Origin: Coffea arabica
Taxonomy: Eukaryota; Streptophyta; Magnoliopsida; Gentianales; Rubiaceae
DNA: 64,000 bases
Reading direction: 5' to 3'
Assembly (NCBI RefSeq): GCF_036785885.1
Contig: NC_092310.1
Coordinates: forward strand, 6,324,001 to 6,388,000
This document shows positions 47,679 to 57,827 of this stretch, one piece after another. Each line of letters opens with the position of its first letter. The first letter of the stretch is position 1. The notes beneath the pieces are model-generated. The model had not been told where the DNA came from, searched no databases, and worked only from the letters and a program-made list of their open reading frames with translations. Position numbers and translations under genes: made by a program.

Positions 47679-48770
47679 GGGAAAAGAGTCCCAATGGCCC
47701 TCTAACTCTTTTTTAGGTAAAGTTTTAGCCCTCCAACAATAAACTATAAAAGTTTGGCCCTCGATTTAATAAAATAGCATATTTGTGGTTCTTCTGTCAA
47801 ATCCAGCAGTTAAAATTGACAGAAAGTATCATCTCGTGAGACGCGCGACCAAATATCAAGGGCATTATAGTCTCTTTCCTGGGACAGAGTAAAAGCATTT
47901 TCACCACTAATTTTCGCTCCAACAATTTTCACTCATTTTTCCTCCAACATTTTCACCACTGATATGATCCACCACCGGCGAGTGAGTTTGCACCACAGGC
48001 AGCGAAAGCAGAGACGCCTCTCGCCGCTCCACCGAATCAAGAAGAGACGCACGTTTCTTGCTTCGGCAAGGTGTTCAGGCCATCGAAAAGGGGAGAAGAT
48101 CACACAATCCTGCAAGTAGTGTGCAGCGTCGATATGCTAATTCTGTTCGTGGCAACATTTGTGGTGGGCGGGACGTTAACGGCAATTGATAATTTGGGCC
48201 AAATTGGCAAATCCTTGGGCTATCCCAAGAAGAGCATTGCCACTTTCGTGTCACTAGTAAGCATATGGTCCTATTTAGGACGCGTGGCCTCCGGCTTTGC
48301 TTCTGAAATCCTACTGGCCAAGTATAAGTTTCCACGTCCCCTAATGCTAACGCTGGTACTTCTCGTCTCCTGCGCCGGCCATCTCCAAAGGGTCAAGGGG
48401 GTTCTCAATCGACCACGGAGGTGGTTGGGGTAGACGCAGATGAGGAGGTGGAGGAGAGGAGGAGGAGGGATGGAGTGATTTTTCCTTGGATTGGATGATT
48501 GTCGAGGAGAGATTGGGCAAGATATATGCCATCCCAGGAGTTCCCGAGTAAGTAGCAATTTGTGTTCTGCTTTAGAGACTATAATGCCCTTGATATTTGG
48601 TCGCTCGTCTCACGAGATGATGCTTTCCGTCAATTTTAATTGCTAGATTTGACAGAAGAACCACAAATATGCTATTTTATTAGATTGAGGGCCAAACTTT
48701 TACCGTTAATTGTTGGAGGGCTAAAACTTTACCTGGAAAAGAGTTGGAGGGCCAGTGGGACTCTTTTCCC
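47679..48770. mobile_element. Pack-MULE, 1.09 kb, carrying a host gene fragment
   Basis: Inverted repeats of about 197 bp (47679-47875 and 48574-48770), roughly 90 per cent identical by eye, begin GGGAAAAGAGTCCCA. A perfect 9-bp duplication TTGTAATTT flanks it (47670-47678, 48771-48779). Sister sequence near 23888 is uninterrupted. Long TIRs, a 9-bp duplication and a captured exon define a Pack-MULE. Inside lies an NFD4-like transporter fragment plus about 180 bp of GC-richer sequence of unknown origin. Confidence 0.92.
47984..48384 (+). pseudogene. Captured NFD4-like nodulin/MFS transporter fragment
   Basis: An open frame of about 133 codons reads SCFGKVFRPSKRGEDHTILQ, then SVDMLILFVATFVVGGTLTA, IDNLGQIGKSLGYPKKSIAT and YLGRVASGFASEILLAKYKF, ending at LVSCAGHL. 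This is the middle of plant NUCLEAR FUSION DEFECTIVE 4-like / nodulin-like major facilitator proteins: the RGEDYTILQ linker, one membrane helix, the IDNLGQIG loop and the GRV-SGF helix. Both ends of the family protein are missing, as expected for capture by a MULE. The frame has no stop. It starts inside the element and could be translated only as part of a chimeric transcript. Confidence 0.85.
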
Positions 48771-49098
48771 TTGTAATTTATATATATCAAAGTAATAAGA
48801 TATAATGTGATAATATTATGCAATGTGATATCTATATTTGTGTGTAGATAAAATTATTGGGATAATTGTGAGATTCAACCAAGGTTGAAATAGGTCTGAA
48901 ACCCTAATGCTTTTGTGAGCTGAATATGTGCCTCACAAGATAAGTCTAAAGCCAAAAATCTATTACTTTAGTCATTGTTTTTGAATGAATTAAGTTTGGA
49001 TTTGTCAAAATCTAACTCAAAAAGCCCAATTGACAATTGTATTGGCATATCTCATAAGTCATATCAGATATAACAAACAAGTTCAAGATGGTTCTAAG

Positions 49099-50962
49099 TA
49101 GACATGGCCACGATTCCATTTTGAACCGAAAACTAGATCGAACCGAACCACATTGGAACTGACAAAAATCGGAACCAGAACTATAGTGGAACCTTAAGGT
49201 TCTGCTTCTGATTCTCTAAAAATAGAACCAGAATCCAAACCTCCGGTTTCAATCCTGGTTAGAATCGTTAAAAAAAAAAAAGAGATAAGAGACAGAGTTC
49301 GACTTGGACCGTTGGATGGACACTTGGACTTCGAGACATGAAGTAGCTGTTGCTAGCTTGCAGCTACTTGATGCCGACTTTATCCGTTTCAGATAAAACC
49401 GTGCTTTAACAACGACTATTTTAATATAGCTGTTGCAAACTATTTTTTTCAAGTTTTTTTTGTCTATAAATAGTTCTCCAAATTTCATTTTCTCTCACAC
49501 CAAAATTTTATCTTCTCTCTTCCATATCTAAGACTCTCAATCTTTTGATCTACTTTCTAATTTCTCCACTTTTGCTCTTATTTGCTCACTTTCAATTTGT
49601 CTATATTATGCTAGTTTTTTAATTCATTAATGTCTATAATTATATGTACTGGACTATTACTTGCAAGCTTTTTCATTTTTACTTATTTGCTATCAAATGG
49701 CAAGTTTTGTTAGTGGTGGCTCATCTTCAAACAAGGGCAAAAATATTTGTTGCAATGTTAGCCCAAATGAAATATTCACATTGATGATGTTGATATTCCA
49801 ACTCAAGAAAATTAACACATGGAGACCATTTTCAAGGAGCAAACAATTGAAACTGGTGGAGAAAGTGGTAAGTCTCAGATCTTCACGAAGCACTTCGTCA
49901 AAGTTGATGAAACTAAAGCAAAATACAATTATTATAAAAAAAATGTTACCAATACAAAATGGGAGATGGCTATGGAAAGTATCACAAGCATATGAAAAGT
50001 GTCATCCTCAAGAATATGGCATTGACAAAAAACAATCACAAATTACCAGGTTTGCTACTTCTAACCTTCTTTATTTCGATATAGTCAGGAAAGAAATAGG
50101 AATGAGATGGCAAAAATGGTAGCTATTAAACATTTATCCTTTAGTTTTGGTGAAAAGTTGGGTTTTAAGAAATATTGTCAAAATGCTTTAAATCCTCAAT
50201 TTAAATCTGTTCTTAGAACCATTCTTAGATGAACGCTTAAAAATATTAGTAATGGAGGAAAAAAATAAGTAATTTAATTATTTGCATATTTAGATGCATA
50301 TGTTCCAATATTTGAAGTGATCATTTGGCAAACACATTCTTTTATGGCCATAACTTGTCATTGGATTGATAATGAGTGAAATATGCAAAAAAGAATGATA
50401 CCTTTTTTGTATTTTTGATGACTATCACACTGCTTTACATATTTTTAAAATGATTAGTATTATATTGGAAGAACATGGTCTATGTAAAATAATTTTTTTT
50501 TCAATTGGCTTTGATAATGCATCTGCAAATTCCGCTTCTATTAGAGAGTTATGAGATCTTTGTCGACCCAGATTAGGTGTAAATTTTCTCATATTAGATG
50601 CACATGTCATATTTTAAATTTAGCTGTACAAGATGGTTTAAAAGCACTTGAAAATCATATTAAACCTATTTGAAAAGCAATTTCTTATTTGTGGGCACAC
50701 CCTCAAGTAATAAAAGAATGGAGCACTCTTTGTAGGGCTAATGGAAAAAATCGCAAAAGATTATCAAGAGATGTTCCTACCTATTGGAATTCAACATTTG
50801 AATTACGCAACCAATCTTACAAATATAGTGAATTATTATTTGCATTTTTTGCTACTAACATGACTGATATAATGTTGCTTGAAAATAATTGGATTGTTTG
50901 CAATAAAATTTTAGAAGTTTTAACAATTTTTAATGTGGTGCTTATACTTTGTCTGTCAATAA
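49099..50962 (+). mobile_element. hAT (Ac-like) transposon, 3' part lost
   Basis: The left end TAGACATGGCCACGATTCC is a hAT-type terminus inserted in c-type upstream DNA (GTTCTAAG before it). A decayed transposase reading rightwards follows. At about 50962 the sequence switches abruptly to q-type U1 upstream DNA (GATTGTTTCCTCTCAATTCT), so the right end and its target duplication are missing. About 1.9 kb remain. Confidence 0.78.
49697..50962 (+). pseudogene. Broken hAT transposase (BED finger and RNase H-like core)
   Basis: After ATG 49697 (MASFVSGGSSSNKGKN) a BED-zinc-finger-like segment is visible in changing frames around 49880-49980: KHFVKVDETKAKYNYYKKN and TKWEMAMESI. Further on, pieces typical of plant hAT transposases appear, ending with a clean frame at 50689-50960: WAHPQVIKEWSTLCRANGKN, RDVPTYWNSTFELRNQSYKY and NNWIVCNKILEVLTIFNVV. 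Several frameshifts and stops lie between, and the C-terminal dimerisation domain is absent because the element is cut. RICESLEEPER/Ac-like family. Not functional. Confidence 0.75.
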
Positions 50963-51411
50963 GATTGTTTCCTCTCAATTCTACGAACCTATTACAACTC
51001 CAAAAATTTAATTTCTACAATGTCCAAGCAAATTCATCCAACTCAGCTAGGAATAATAATCGCATTATCGGGGCAACTACAAAAAGAATTGCCGGCGACA
51101 AAAAAAATGAAATACTGTATTTACTTATTAAAAATGGCTAACAAAAATAAAAAAAGATAAAAAAATCCACCATATCAAATTGGAATATTATTTATTTATT
51201 CATTTGTTTTTTTATTGCGGGTTGGAGTCTTTTTTTAATATAGAGGAAGATCTCGCAATTTGATAGGAAACACCATAAAACCGAATCCCAATAGGCAAAG
51301 ACAACGGGGCTATAATCAAACATGCTCGTTCCCAAGTTCCCACATCGAAGAAAAAATAGGCAAGGCGGCTCGAGTACTCTTATAAAATGCTATGGTTTGA
51401 CAACGTAAAAC
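50963..51411. repeat. U1 array block, q-type upstream fused to hAT (unit 4)
   Basis: Matches 34659-35035 and 16029-16477 (ATTGTTTCCTCTCAATTCTA, then ATGTCCAAGCAAATTCATCC). The join to the hAT at 50962 is a rearrangement breakpoint. This unit lacks the b-type copy and spacer. Confidence 0.78.
51338..51387 (+). promoter_or_regulatory. snRNA promoter of U1 at 51412 (USE plus TATA)
   Basis: USE TCCCACATCG at 51338-51347 and TATAAAA at 51381-51387, 33 bp apart, 31 bp to the RNA start. Confidence 0.88.
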
Positions 51412-51574
51412 ATACTTACCTGGACGGGGTCGAGGGGCGATCAAGAAGGCTCATGGCTTAGGTTGGTGACCTCCATTGCACTTGGGAGGGGTGCGTGCCT
51501 ATGGTCTCCCCAAGTGGGAGAGCCAACGTCATAATTTGTGGCAGTGGGGGCCTGCGTTCGCGCGGCCCCTGCCC
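51412..51574 (+). ncRNA. U1: U1 spliceosomal snRNA gene (q-type)
   Basis: A 163-nt U1 with leader ATACTTACCTGGACGGGG, loop I GATCAAGAAG, loop II ATTGCAC, stem III CTCCCCAAGTGGGAG, Sm site ATAATTTGTGG and an intact stem IV. Two changes stand out: GAGGGGC where sisters have GATGGGC, which breaks one base pair in stem I, and GTGCGTGCC for GTGCCTGCC after stem II. The promoter is intact. Probably expressed or only recently mutated. Downstream DNA is q-type with a hAT insertion 357 bp beyond the gene. Confidence 0.88.
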
Positions 51575-51930
51575 ATCTCTAGTTGTTAAATCTTCTGTGG
51601 TTTTGGTCGTATTCCTCTTTGGTTCCACAGCCATGAAAGTGTGAAACTTTTTTTTTTTTTGTTGTAGAATGCCATGAAAGACAGTGTCTGCAAAAAGGCA
51701 TGATATTGATGGTTTGGTTGGCTCTGCATTATGTTTATTATAGGCATGGAAATCGTATTCACGTGCATCACAGTAATGTTTAGCCGAAGATCACAGTAAT
51801 GTTTAGCCGAAGATGAAAAAGAAAAGGAAAGAGGAAGATAGCTTTCTTTATTGTGGTGAAATGGGAAATTTGGCAACAAAATGATGGAAAATAATAACTA
51901 GGAACTAATATTAAGTGATTAGTCTAAAAG

Positions 51931-52828
51931 CAGTGGCGTAGCCAGAAAAATATCTCAGTGGGGGCAAAAATAACACTAAAATTTTTTATCTGCTCTTTTT
52001 CTAGTTTTTTAAGCAAAAAAAAAAAAAAAAAATTTCACCAAGTACAAATGATACATATATTTTATGAAAAACATAAAAAGACAAACTCAAAGTTATTAAT
52101 ATAATAATAATTTTATTTCAAAAACAAACTAAACTATTTACAATTGTTCACGACGAGTTTTTATATTTTAATAACGGTTTACGACTTTCTCATTTTGAAC
52201 TTCACAAAGTATATTTTTCTTAATATAAATAACTAAACAATCATTCATCCAAGTGTCTCCCATTTTATTTCGTAACCGATTCTTCACTATATTTATAGCT
52301 AAAAAAGCCCTTTCTACTGTAACTGTAGCAACATGCAAAATCAAAACCAACTTTAAGAGCATATAAACCAATGGATACACAATATCTCTCTTAGTCTCCA
52401 CCAACCTTTGAGCTAGATAAGAGATTTTTCTTAAATCGAGAAATTCCTTAGCTAATTTCAAGTCATTAATATAAGTATCCAATTCAGTGTCAAGTGCAAG
52501 AATATCTAACTTAGAATATCCAATTCAGTGTGGGATGGCAGATGGGATGTGCTTATGAGCAAAGTTCGGTGCGGATAGATTTGTGGCTTTGTTGGGGGGA
52601 AAATGGGAAACCAGAGGAGCAATAAATGATGGAGGAAAGGAAAATTGGGAAGTGGGGACAAAGGAAGTAAATAATGGATTAAGAAAGAGAGACCGTCGGG
52701 GAAAATTGGGGACAGATGAGGAAAGGGAATTTGGGGAGTGGGGGCACACCCAAAATTACGTTAAAATTGTATAAATATTATAAGAATTTAAGGGGGCCCT
52801 CAGTGCCCCCACCTTAAATCCGCCCCTG
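51931..52828 (-). mobile_element. hAT element with transposase remnant, 898 bp
   Basis: Ends CAGTGGCGTAGCCAG and CCGCCCCTG, with a perfect 8-bp duplication TCTAAAAG (51923-51930, 52829-52836). Same family as 33956-34554. A minus-strand piece of hAT transposase lies inside, so the element's coding strand is minus. The right part (52540-52740) is purine-rich. Confidence 0.88.
52168..52482 (-). pseudogene. hAT transposase C-terminal dimerisation fragment
   Basis: A 104-residue open frame with the core VATVTVERAFLAINIVKNRL, then RNKMGDTWMNDCLVIYI and KKNIL. This is the hAT C-terminal dimerisation motif (in intact relatives T-A/S-V-E-R-x-F-S...NRL...L-N-D). The frame runs close to the end expected for the protein but all upstream domains are missing. 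Remnant of an autonomous parent of the element. Confidence 0.85.
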
Positions 52829-53234
52829 TCTAAAAGTGATTAAATGGACAGACACCAAACTCGTTTTGGGACAACACTGAAAATTCTTTACTACGTCATA
52901 CTTTGATTAAATTGTAGACAGATTACGCAAAATTGATTTATAATCCCTTAAAAAATATTGAGGTTTGGACCGCAAAATGGAATTTACCCCTCAAAAAACT
53001 AGTGTATATATATTATGGTTTAACTATTAGGACAGATAAACTAGAGGTCCTGGATTTAAATTTCTATGTTCCTGTTTTCGTTTCTTAAATCTCATATCAA
53101 AATATAAAAAAAAAAAGATTATATGACCTGATTTTGGGCGAAAATTTTAACTACTATTAGAACTGAGGTAATTTGTGTAGTGCCATATTTGTCAATTCAT
53201 TTATTGAGCTTTTTGGAAACTTATTTTATCAATT

Positions 53235-53355
53235 TATTATCATTATTGTTGTGATTATTATTGTTGTTACTATTATTAATTACTATTATTGTCATTATTA
53301 CTATTGTCATCGTGGTCATTGTCATTGTCGTCGGTGTAATCATCATCATCATGTT
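53235..53355. repeat. ATT/GTC trinucleotide tract (unit 4)
   Basis: Counterpart of the tracts at 22676, 35788 and 47075. Confidence 0.82.
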
Positions 53356-53678
53356 ATATTTAGTGAAAATTCTTTGGTCTCTTTACATACAATTCTCTCA
53401 ATAGTATCCCTCAATGATGATATTGGTTTAAATTTACCATTTTTAAACTTGTGAGTATCTAATGGTGAAGGTTACTCATTACACCACCTAATGGTGGATT
53501 TAGCTTGAAGGTACAATATCGAAAAAGGAAATTAGAATCTCCCTATAATTAGTAGGTTTTAAGGTCCTTTGAGAGTCAATTACCAATAACTATGATATAG
53601 TGCTATGAATAGACAGGCATGTAGGGTTGTAAAGATCAATCTGAAAAATTTCAGCTGACCTTATGTGTCTAATGGGCT

Positions 53679-56257
53679 TGATACGATTCTCAGTACATCA
53701 AGACGAATCGAGAACGTGAACCACAAGTTCTGGATCTAAATTAGGGTATAACGTTTGGGGATGGATGTCTTAATCTATCTTGGACTGCTCAAAAGAAAGA
53801 TTAACACGGGTAGAATGACGCCACAATCAAAATGAATATTTGATTAATAAGTCGATGAAGCACCTTAGGCCAATTCTAAGATGTTCAAGAATGGTTTTCA
53901 CAAACCAAGAGAGCTCTTTCTCACAGGGAAGAATCTGAAAATTTTCTCAAATATTATTCACCTGTGAAAAATGTTAAAAACTAAGGCATATTTATTACCT
54001 TTTATACGACCCAACTTCTAATCAAACTAGAACTCAATTAACTAAATATTAACTACTAAGAATGGACTCTTAAAATTTGGCCAACATGGCATTAATATGG
54101 CTTACTATGGTTAACATGACCTTAAGCCAATTATTTCCATCAACTAATGACTCACTAATTCCAAACTAATCACGGATTAATTGGAAATTTGCTAACAAAA
54201 TATTGACACTAACAATTGTATGTGACAGCCCCACCTTCCCCTAAGGCGAACCAAAGGGTTTGGCGGACCGTCTGCCTAACTCTCGCCAGGACTCGATCGC
54301 TCTCATCAAGTGAAATAAGATATAACCTCGAGACTAAGCGAAAAACAATTCCCAAACTTGAAACATAGACTTACATTCATATCCATCTCAAACAGAAATA
54401 CAATCCCAATTAGAACAAAAGCTTTAAGTTTTTACTACATCCAACCTTATCCAAGCACTAGTGCAAGAACAATAAAAAAATAAAATTTCAAAAAAAACTA
54501 GACCAACCTAGCCTGCACAGGACTCATGCCCTCACACGCATCCCCTGTAAGGAAAACAAAGCTAACGGAATGAGTTAAAAGCCCAGTGAGGTTCCATACA
54601 TATAGCCAAATAATTAAACAAGGACATTAATCATGTAATAACAAGTAATCCAGAAAACATTTACAATATAAAGTAATGATAATACATTCATTAAAAGGAT
54701 ACATGCTCACGTGGAGCCCTTCGTTCATTCATTCCACCAAGCATTTTCTTATTCCTCCAGCATTAAAAATAATTTCATTTGTAAGTGAAAACCCTTCCAT
54801 TGTTCTTGTCATTCATTCATTCATTTCATTTTCCCCCTACTGGACACTGGCCAGTCTCCACCAGATTTCGTGGTCATACTCCTGTATACCAAACATTAAC
54901 CCAGGGTCACCAATCGCCCGACTGAGTCCGCTTCTGGCTCGAGTCGATCGGCAACGAAGAGCAAGGGCCCAGTTCAGCCAAAAGACTTACATTCGTGTAC
55001 AAGTAGTATTTAAACATTTAATTATTTAATCATTGTAAATTTCATATTCGTTTAGGTTGAGCGCGATAAAGTACACACTCGCCTAGAAAAATTCATTTTT
55101 AGAAATCATTGAAAACATTTAACATTTAATCCAACATTTACAAATAGTCACATAGTCACAATAATTCACATAGTCATTGGAAACATAACGTACAAAGAAC
55201 ACTCATTTATTTAAGCAAAATAACGTCCAAAGTTTCCTTCTGGATAATACCCTCAATCACCAAGGAACCCTAATAATAACCAAGAGAAAATATTACGGTT
55301 AAACTATCCAAAGTTTAGGTGAACTAAAGAAAATCCGAATAACTACTAGTACAAAGTATAAGTATAGTTTTGGAAGTGAAAAGAGTACATTTAAACCAAA
55401 GGACATGAGTAAAATATTTGTAAAACTTATGCTCGCTCGTAAAACTTTGGAATCTCCATTTGAGTCGAAGAACGAAAAAAACGTATTTCTATTAGTCGTA
55501 AATTTCATTTTTTCAAGGATACAAGTTTCGGCCAGATTCTAACTTATATTCCTCTAATAAAGAAGATTTGAATATCTTAGATGATTCAAGTTAGTTTCAT
55601 CCTCAACCCTTACTCAAGTCACGAGTACATCTACCTAACCCTCGAGTGCAAATTTGGGCAGCATGCCCTTTGTATTTACCTATTTTCCAGCCATTTATAG
55701 CTTCATTATTTTCCTCAATTAACCCCCAAAATCACCCACAAATAATCTCATTACAATAGCCGTTCAATAGGCTAAAAGTCATTCCGTTAACTTTGTTTTC
55801 CTTACAGGGGATGCGAGCGAGGGTGTGAGTCCTGTGCAGACTAGCTTGGTCTAGTTTTTTTTGAAATTTTATTTATTTTTATTGTTCTCGCGCTAGTGCT
55901 TGGATAAGGTTGGATGTAGTAAGAACTTAAAACTTTTGTTCTAATTGGGATTGTATTTCTATTTGAGATGGATATGAATGTAAGTCTATGTTTCAAGTTT
56001 GGAAATTGTTTTTCGTTTGTCTCGAGGTTATATCTTATTTCACTTGATGAGAGCGATCGAGTCCTGGCGAGAGTTGGGCAGGCGGTCCCCCAAACCCTTT
56101 GGTTCGCCTTAGGGGAAGGTGGGGCTGTCACATTGTAAAGCTAAGCCAAACTAACAACTACAGGAAACGACACTTGACTTGATGATCAACAACCTGATGA
56201 TCGCAAATTCGGTCCAAACAACTTGAACTACTTCATTGCTGGCTAGATTCCCTATCA
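53679..56257 (-). mobile_element. Solo LTR (fossil) split by a nested element
   Basis: Starts TGATACGATTCTCAG and ends CCCTATCA. The flanks GGGCT and AGGCT correspond to the GGGCT duplication of the LTR at 23108-23766, so this is the same insertion inherited by duplication. About 667 bp of LTR remain once the nested element at 54221-56132 is removed. Confidence 0.8.
54221..56132. mobile_element. LTR-like fossil with inverted ends, 1.9 kb
   Basis: Both ends carry the same roughly 340-bp sequence facing inwards: TGTGACAGCCCCACCTTCCC at 54221 and its inverse ending at 56132. A 5-bp repeat TTGTA flanks it (54216-54220, 56133-56137). The empty site is in the sister LTR near 23640. TG...CA ends and a 5-bp duplication are LTR-like, yet the ends are inverted, not direct. 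Interior stretches (GTTAAAAGCCCAGTGAGGTT; GCGATAAAGTACACACTCGC) are shared with 57828-61551. No coding frame. Confidence 0.7.
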
Positions 56258-56732
56258 AGGCTAGGTAGAGATTGGGCTTATATATGAGACCCAATTTAAA
56301 TGTGAGCCAAGTTTTGACTTCATTATATTTAGCCCCAATTAACGCTTAGTCAAAATAATTATATGTAATAAAGTATATACTTAATAATCATATTAATATA
56401 GTTTGTAATATATATGTATATATATATCAAAGTAATAAGATATAATGTGATATTTATATCGGTGTGTAGACAAAATTATGTGATAATTGTGTGCTAATAG
56501 GTCGAAAATCCTAATGTTTTTGTGAGCTGAGTATGCACCCCACAAGGTAAGTCCAAAGCCTGAAATTTTTTACTTTAGCCTTTTTTAGGATACGTTAAGT
56601 TTGAACTTGTCAAAACCTAACAAAATCTAACTCAAAAAATCCAGTTGACAACTCTACCGACATACCTCATATGTCATATCACAAGTTTAAGGCAGTTCGA
56701 AGTGCTTATAAAAAGCTATTTCTGGGCAAAAT

Positions 56733-57597
56733 ATACTTATCAAAATGGAGTCAATGGGTGATTATGAAGATGGCTTAGGTTGGTGACCACAGAGCAGTGC
56801 TAGTCCATGATAGGAATGGCAACAGGACAGGTTTAGGGCGGGGTCCGCCGTCCTGTTGCCCAATACTTCTCGCTGCCCCCATCCCCCGCTGCTCCTGCCC
56901 CACCCCACTTCCCTCGCAGGTGCCCCCGCAGAGTTAATAAAAATTTATTATTTAATTTTATTGTAGTCAAATTTTTGCAAATAATTAAGTACTAAAATAT
57001 CAATACATTATCAAATCATTATCCATTGTAATTTTACAATTGAAACTCATAAAAACAATCAAACAAAAACTATTTGAATACAATCCAACATGATGAAACA
57101 AATATAACTAAAGTAATCAAGTTTTCATTTTTAAAATAAATACAATCACTAAGTCGCTATTGTATTTTTTTTTTGAGAAAAAATGTGCTATTATATTAAG
57201 TATAATTAGGAATTTAGTATAAATGTATTAGTAAATTTACTATAAGTAATTAATAATTTCTATTAGTATACATGTATAATTATTAGTATAATTGACAATA
57301 TCAATTATATTACATATACTAATATACATTATATAATACTTATAACTAACAATATCATTATTATAAGTTTGTAACTAATTAAATTAAATATTATGCTCAC
57401 ACACACACACACACACATATATTCTAACAGGTGGTGGGGCGATGGTTTCTTAATGAGGGGAAATAATTCCCCCCTGTCCCATTAGCCTCTGCGGGCACCC
57501 GCCCCAATTGCCATCCCCAGTCCATGGCCTCCTTAAGTGGGAGTGCCATAGTCATAATTTTGCTCACAAGGGCCTGTGTGCACATAGCCCTTACACA
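56733..57597 (+). pseudogene. U1 snRNA pseudogene, c-type, split by a hAT insertion
   Basis: Parts at 56733-56810 (leader ATACTTATCAA, stem-loop I, GGCTTAGGTTGGTGACC) and 57520-57597 (stem III CTCCTTAAGTGGGAG, CATAATTTTGC and a decayed stem IV). Same break point and same inserted element as the copy at 24218. TATAAAAAG lies 26 bp upstream. Confidence 0.78.
56811..57519. mobile_element. hAT non-autonomous element, 709 bp, sister of 24296
   Basis: Starts TAGGAATGGCAACAGG and ends (reverse) TGGGGATGGCAATTGGGGC. Flanks GTCCATGA and GTCCATGG. It is shorter than its sister at 24296-25207 because of an internal loss on the right side. A CA microsatellite lies near 57396-57417. Confidence 0.83.
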
Positions 57598-57827
57598 ATC
57601 CTCATGATTTTCAATAGCATCAAGCATGTGTTTCTATGGGAATAATTTATTATTTTGTCATTGAAGGTATACAATAGGGACGACAGGGGTTCAAGTACTC
57701 TCAAAAATCTTTTTTTTTTCAAACCTAACTTGATGCAGTATTTAGCTACCAAAGAAGTCAAGTAAGTCTTTGAACAACAACACTAGTTAATATTCTAGTT
57801 TCTTGGGTCAAGTTTGTTAGTGCCGTT

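Larger units (their letters stand above)
46134..49098. repeat. U1 array block, q-type downstream (unit 3)
   Basis: Same backbone as 35199-38760 up to just before the c-type TATA box, where the hAT at 49099 begins. Contains a Pack-MULE at 47679-48770. The c-type U1 copy expected next is missing. Confidence 0.72.
51575..57730. repeat. U1 array block, q-type downstream to c-type (unit 4)
   Basis: Same backbone as 18657-25770. It shares with unit 1 both the solo LTR (53679, TSD GGGCT) and the hAT in the c-type U1 (56811), so units 1 and 4 descend from one copy that already held both. It lacks unit 1's MULE and has its own hAT (51931) and nested LTR-like element (54221). Confidence 0.78.

Noticed and set aside
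48271-48558. Minus-strand frames opposite the NFD4-like fragment
   Set aside because: Shadows of the plus-strand captured coding sequence and purine-rich DNA.
14256-57597. The repeated U1-like sequence as a CRISPR-like array or tRNA cluster
   Set aside because: Units are kilobases apart, contain U1 structure and snRNA promoters, and show no cloverleaf or regular spacers.
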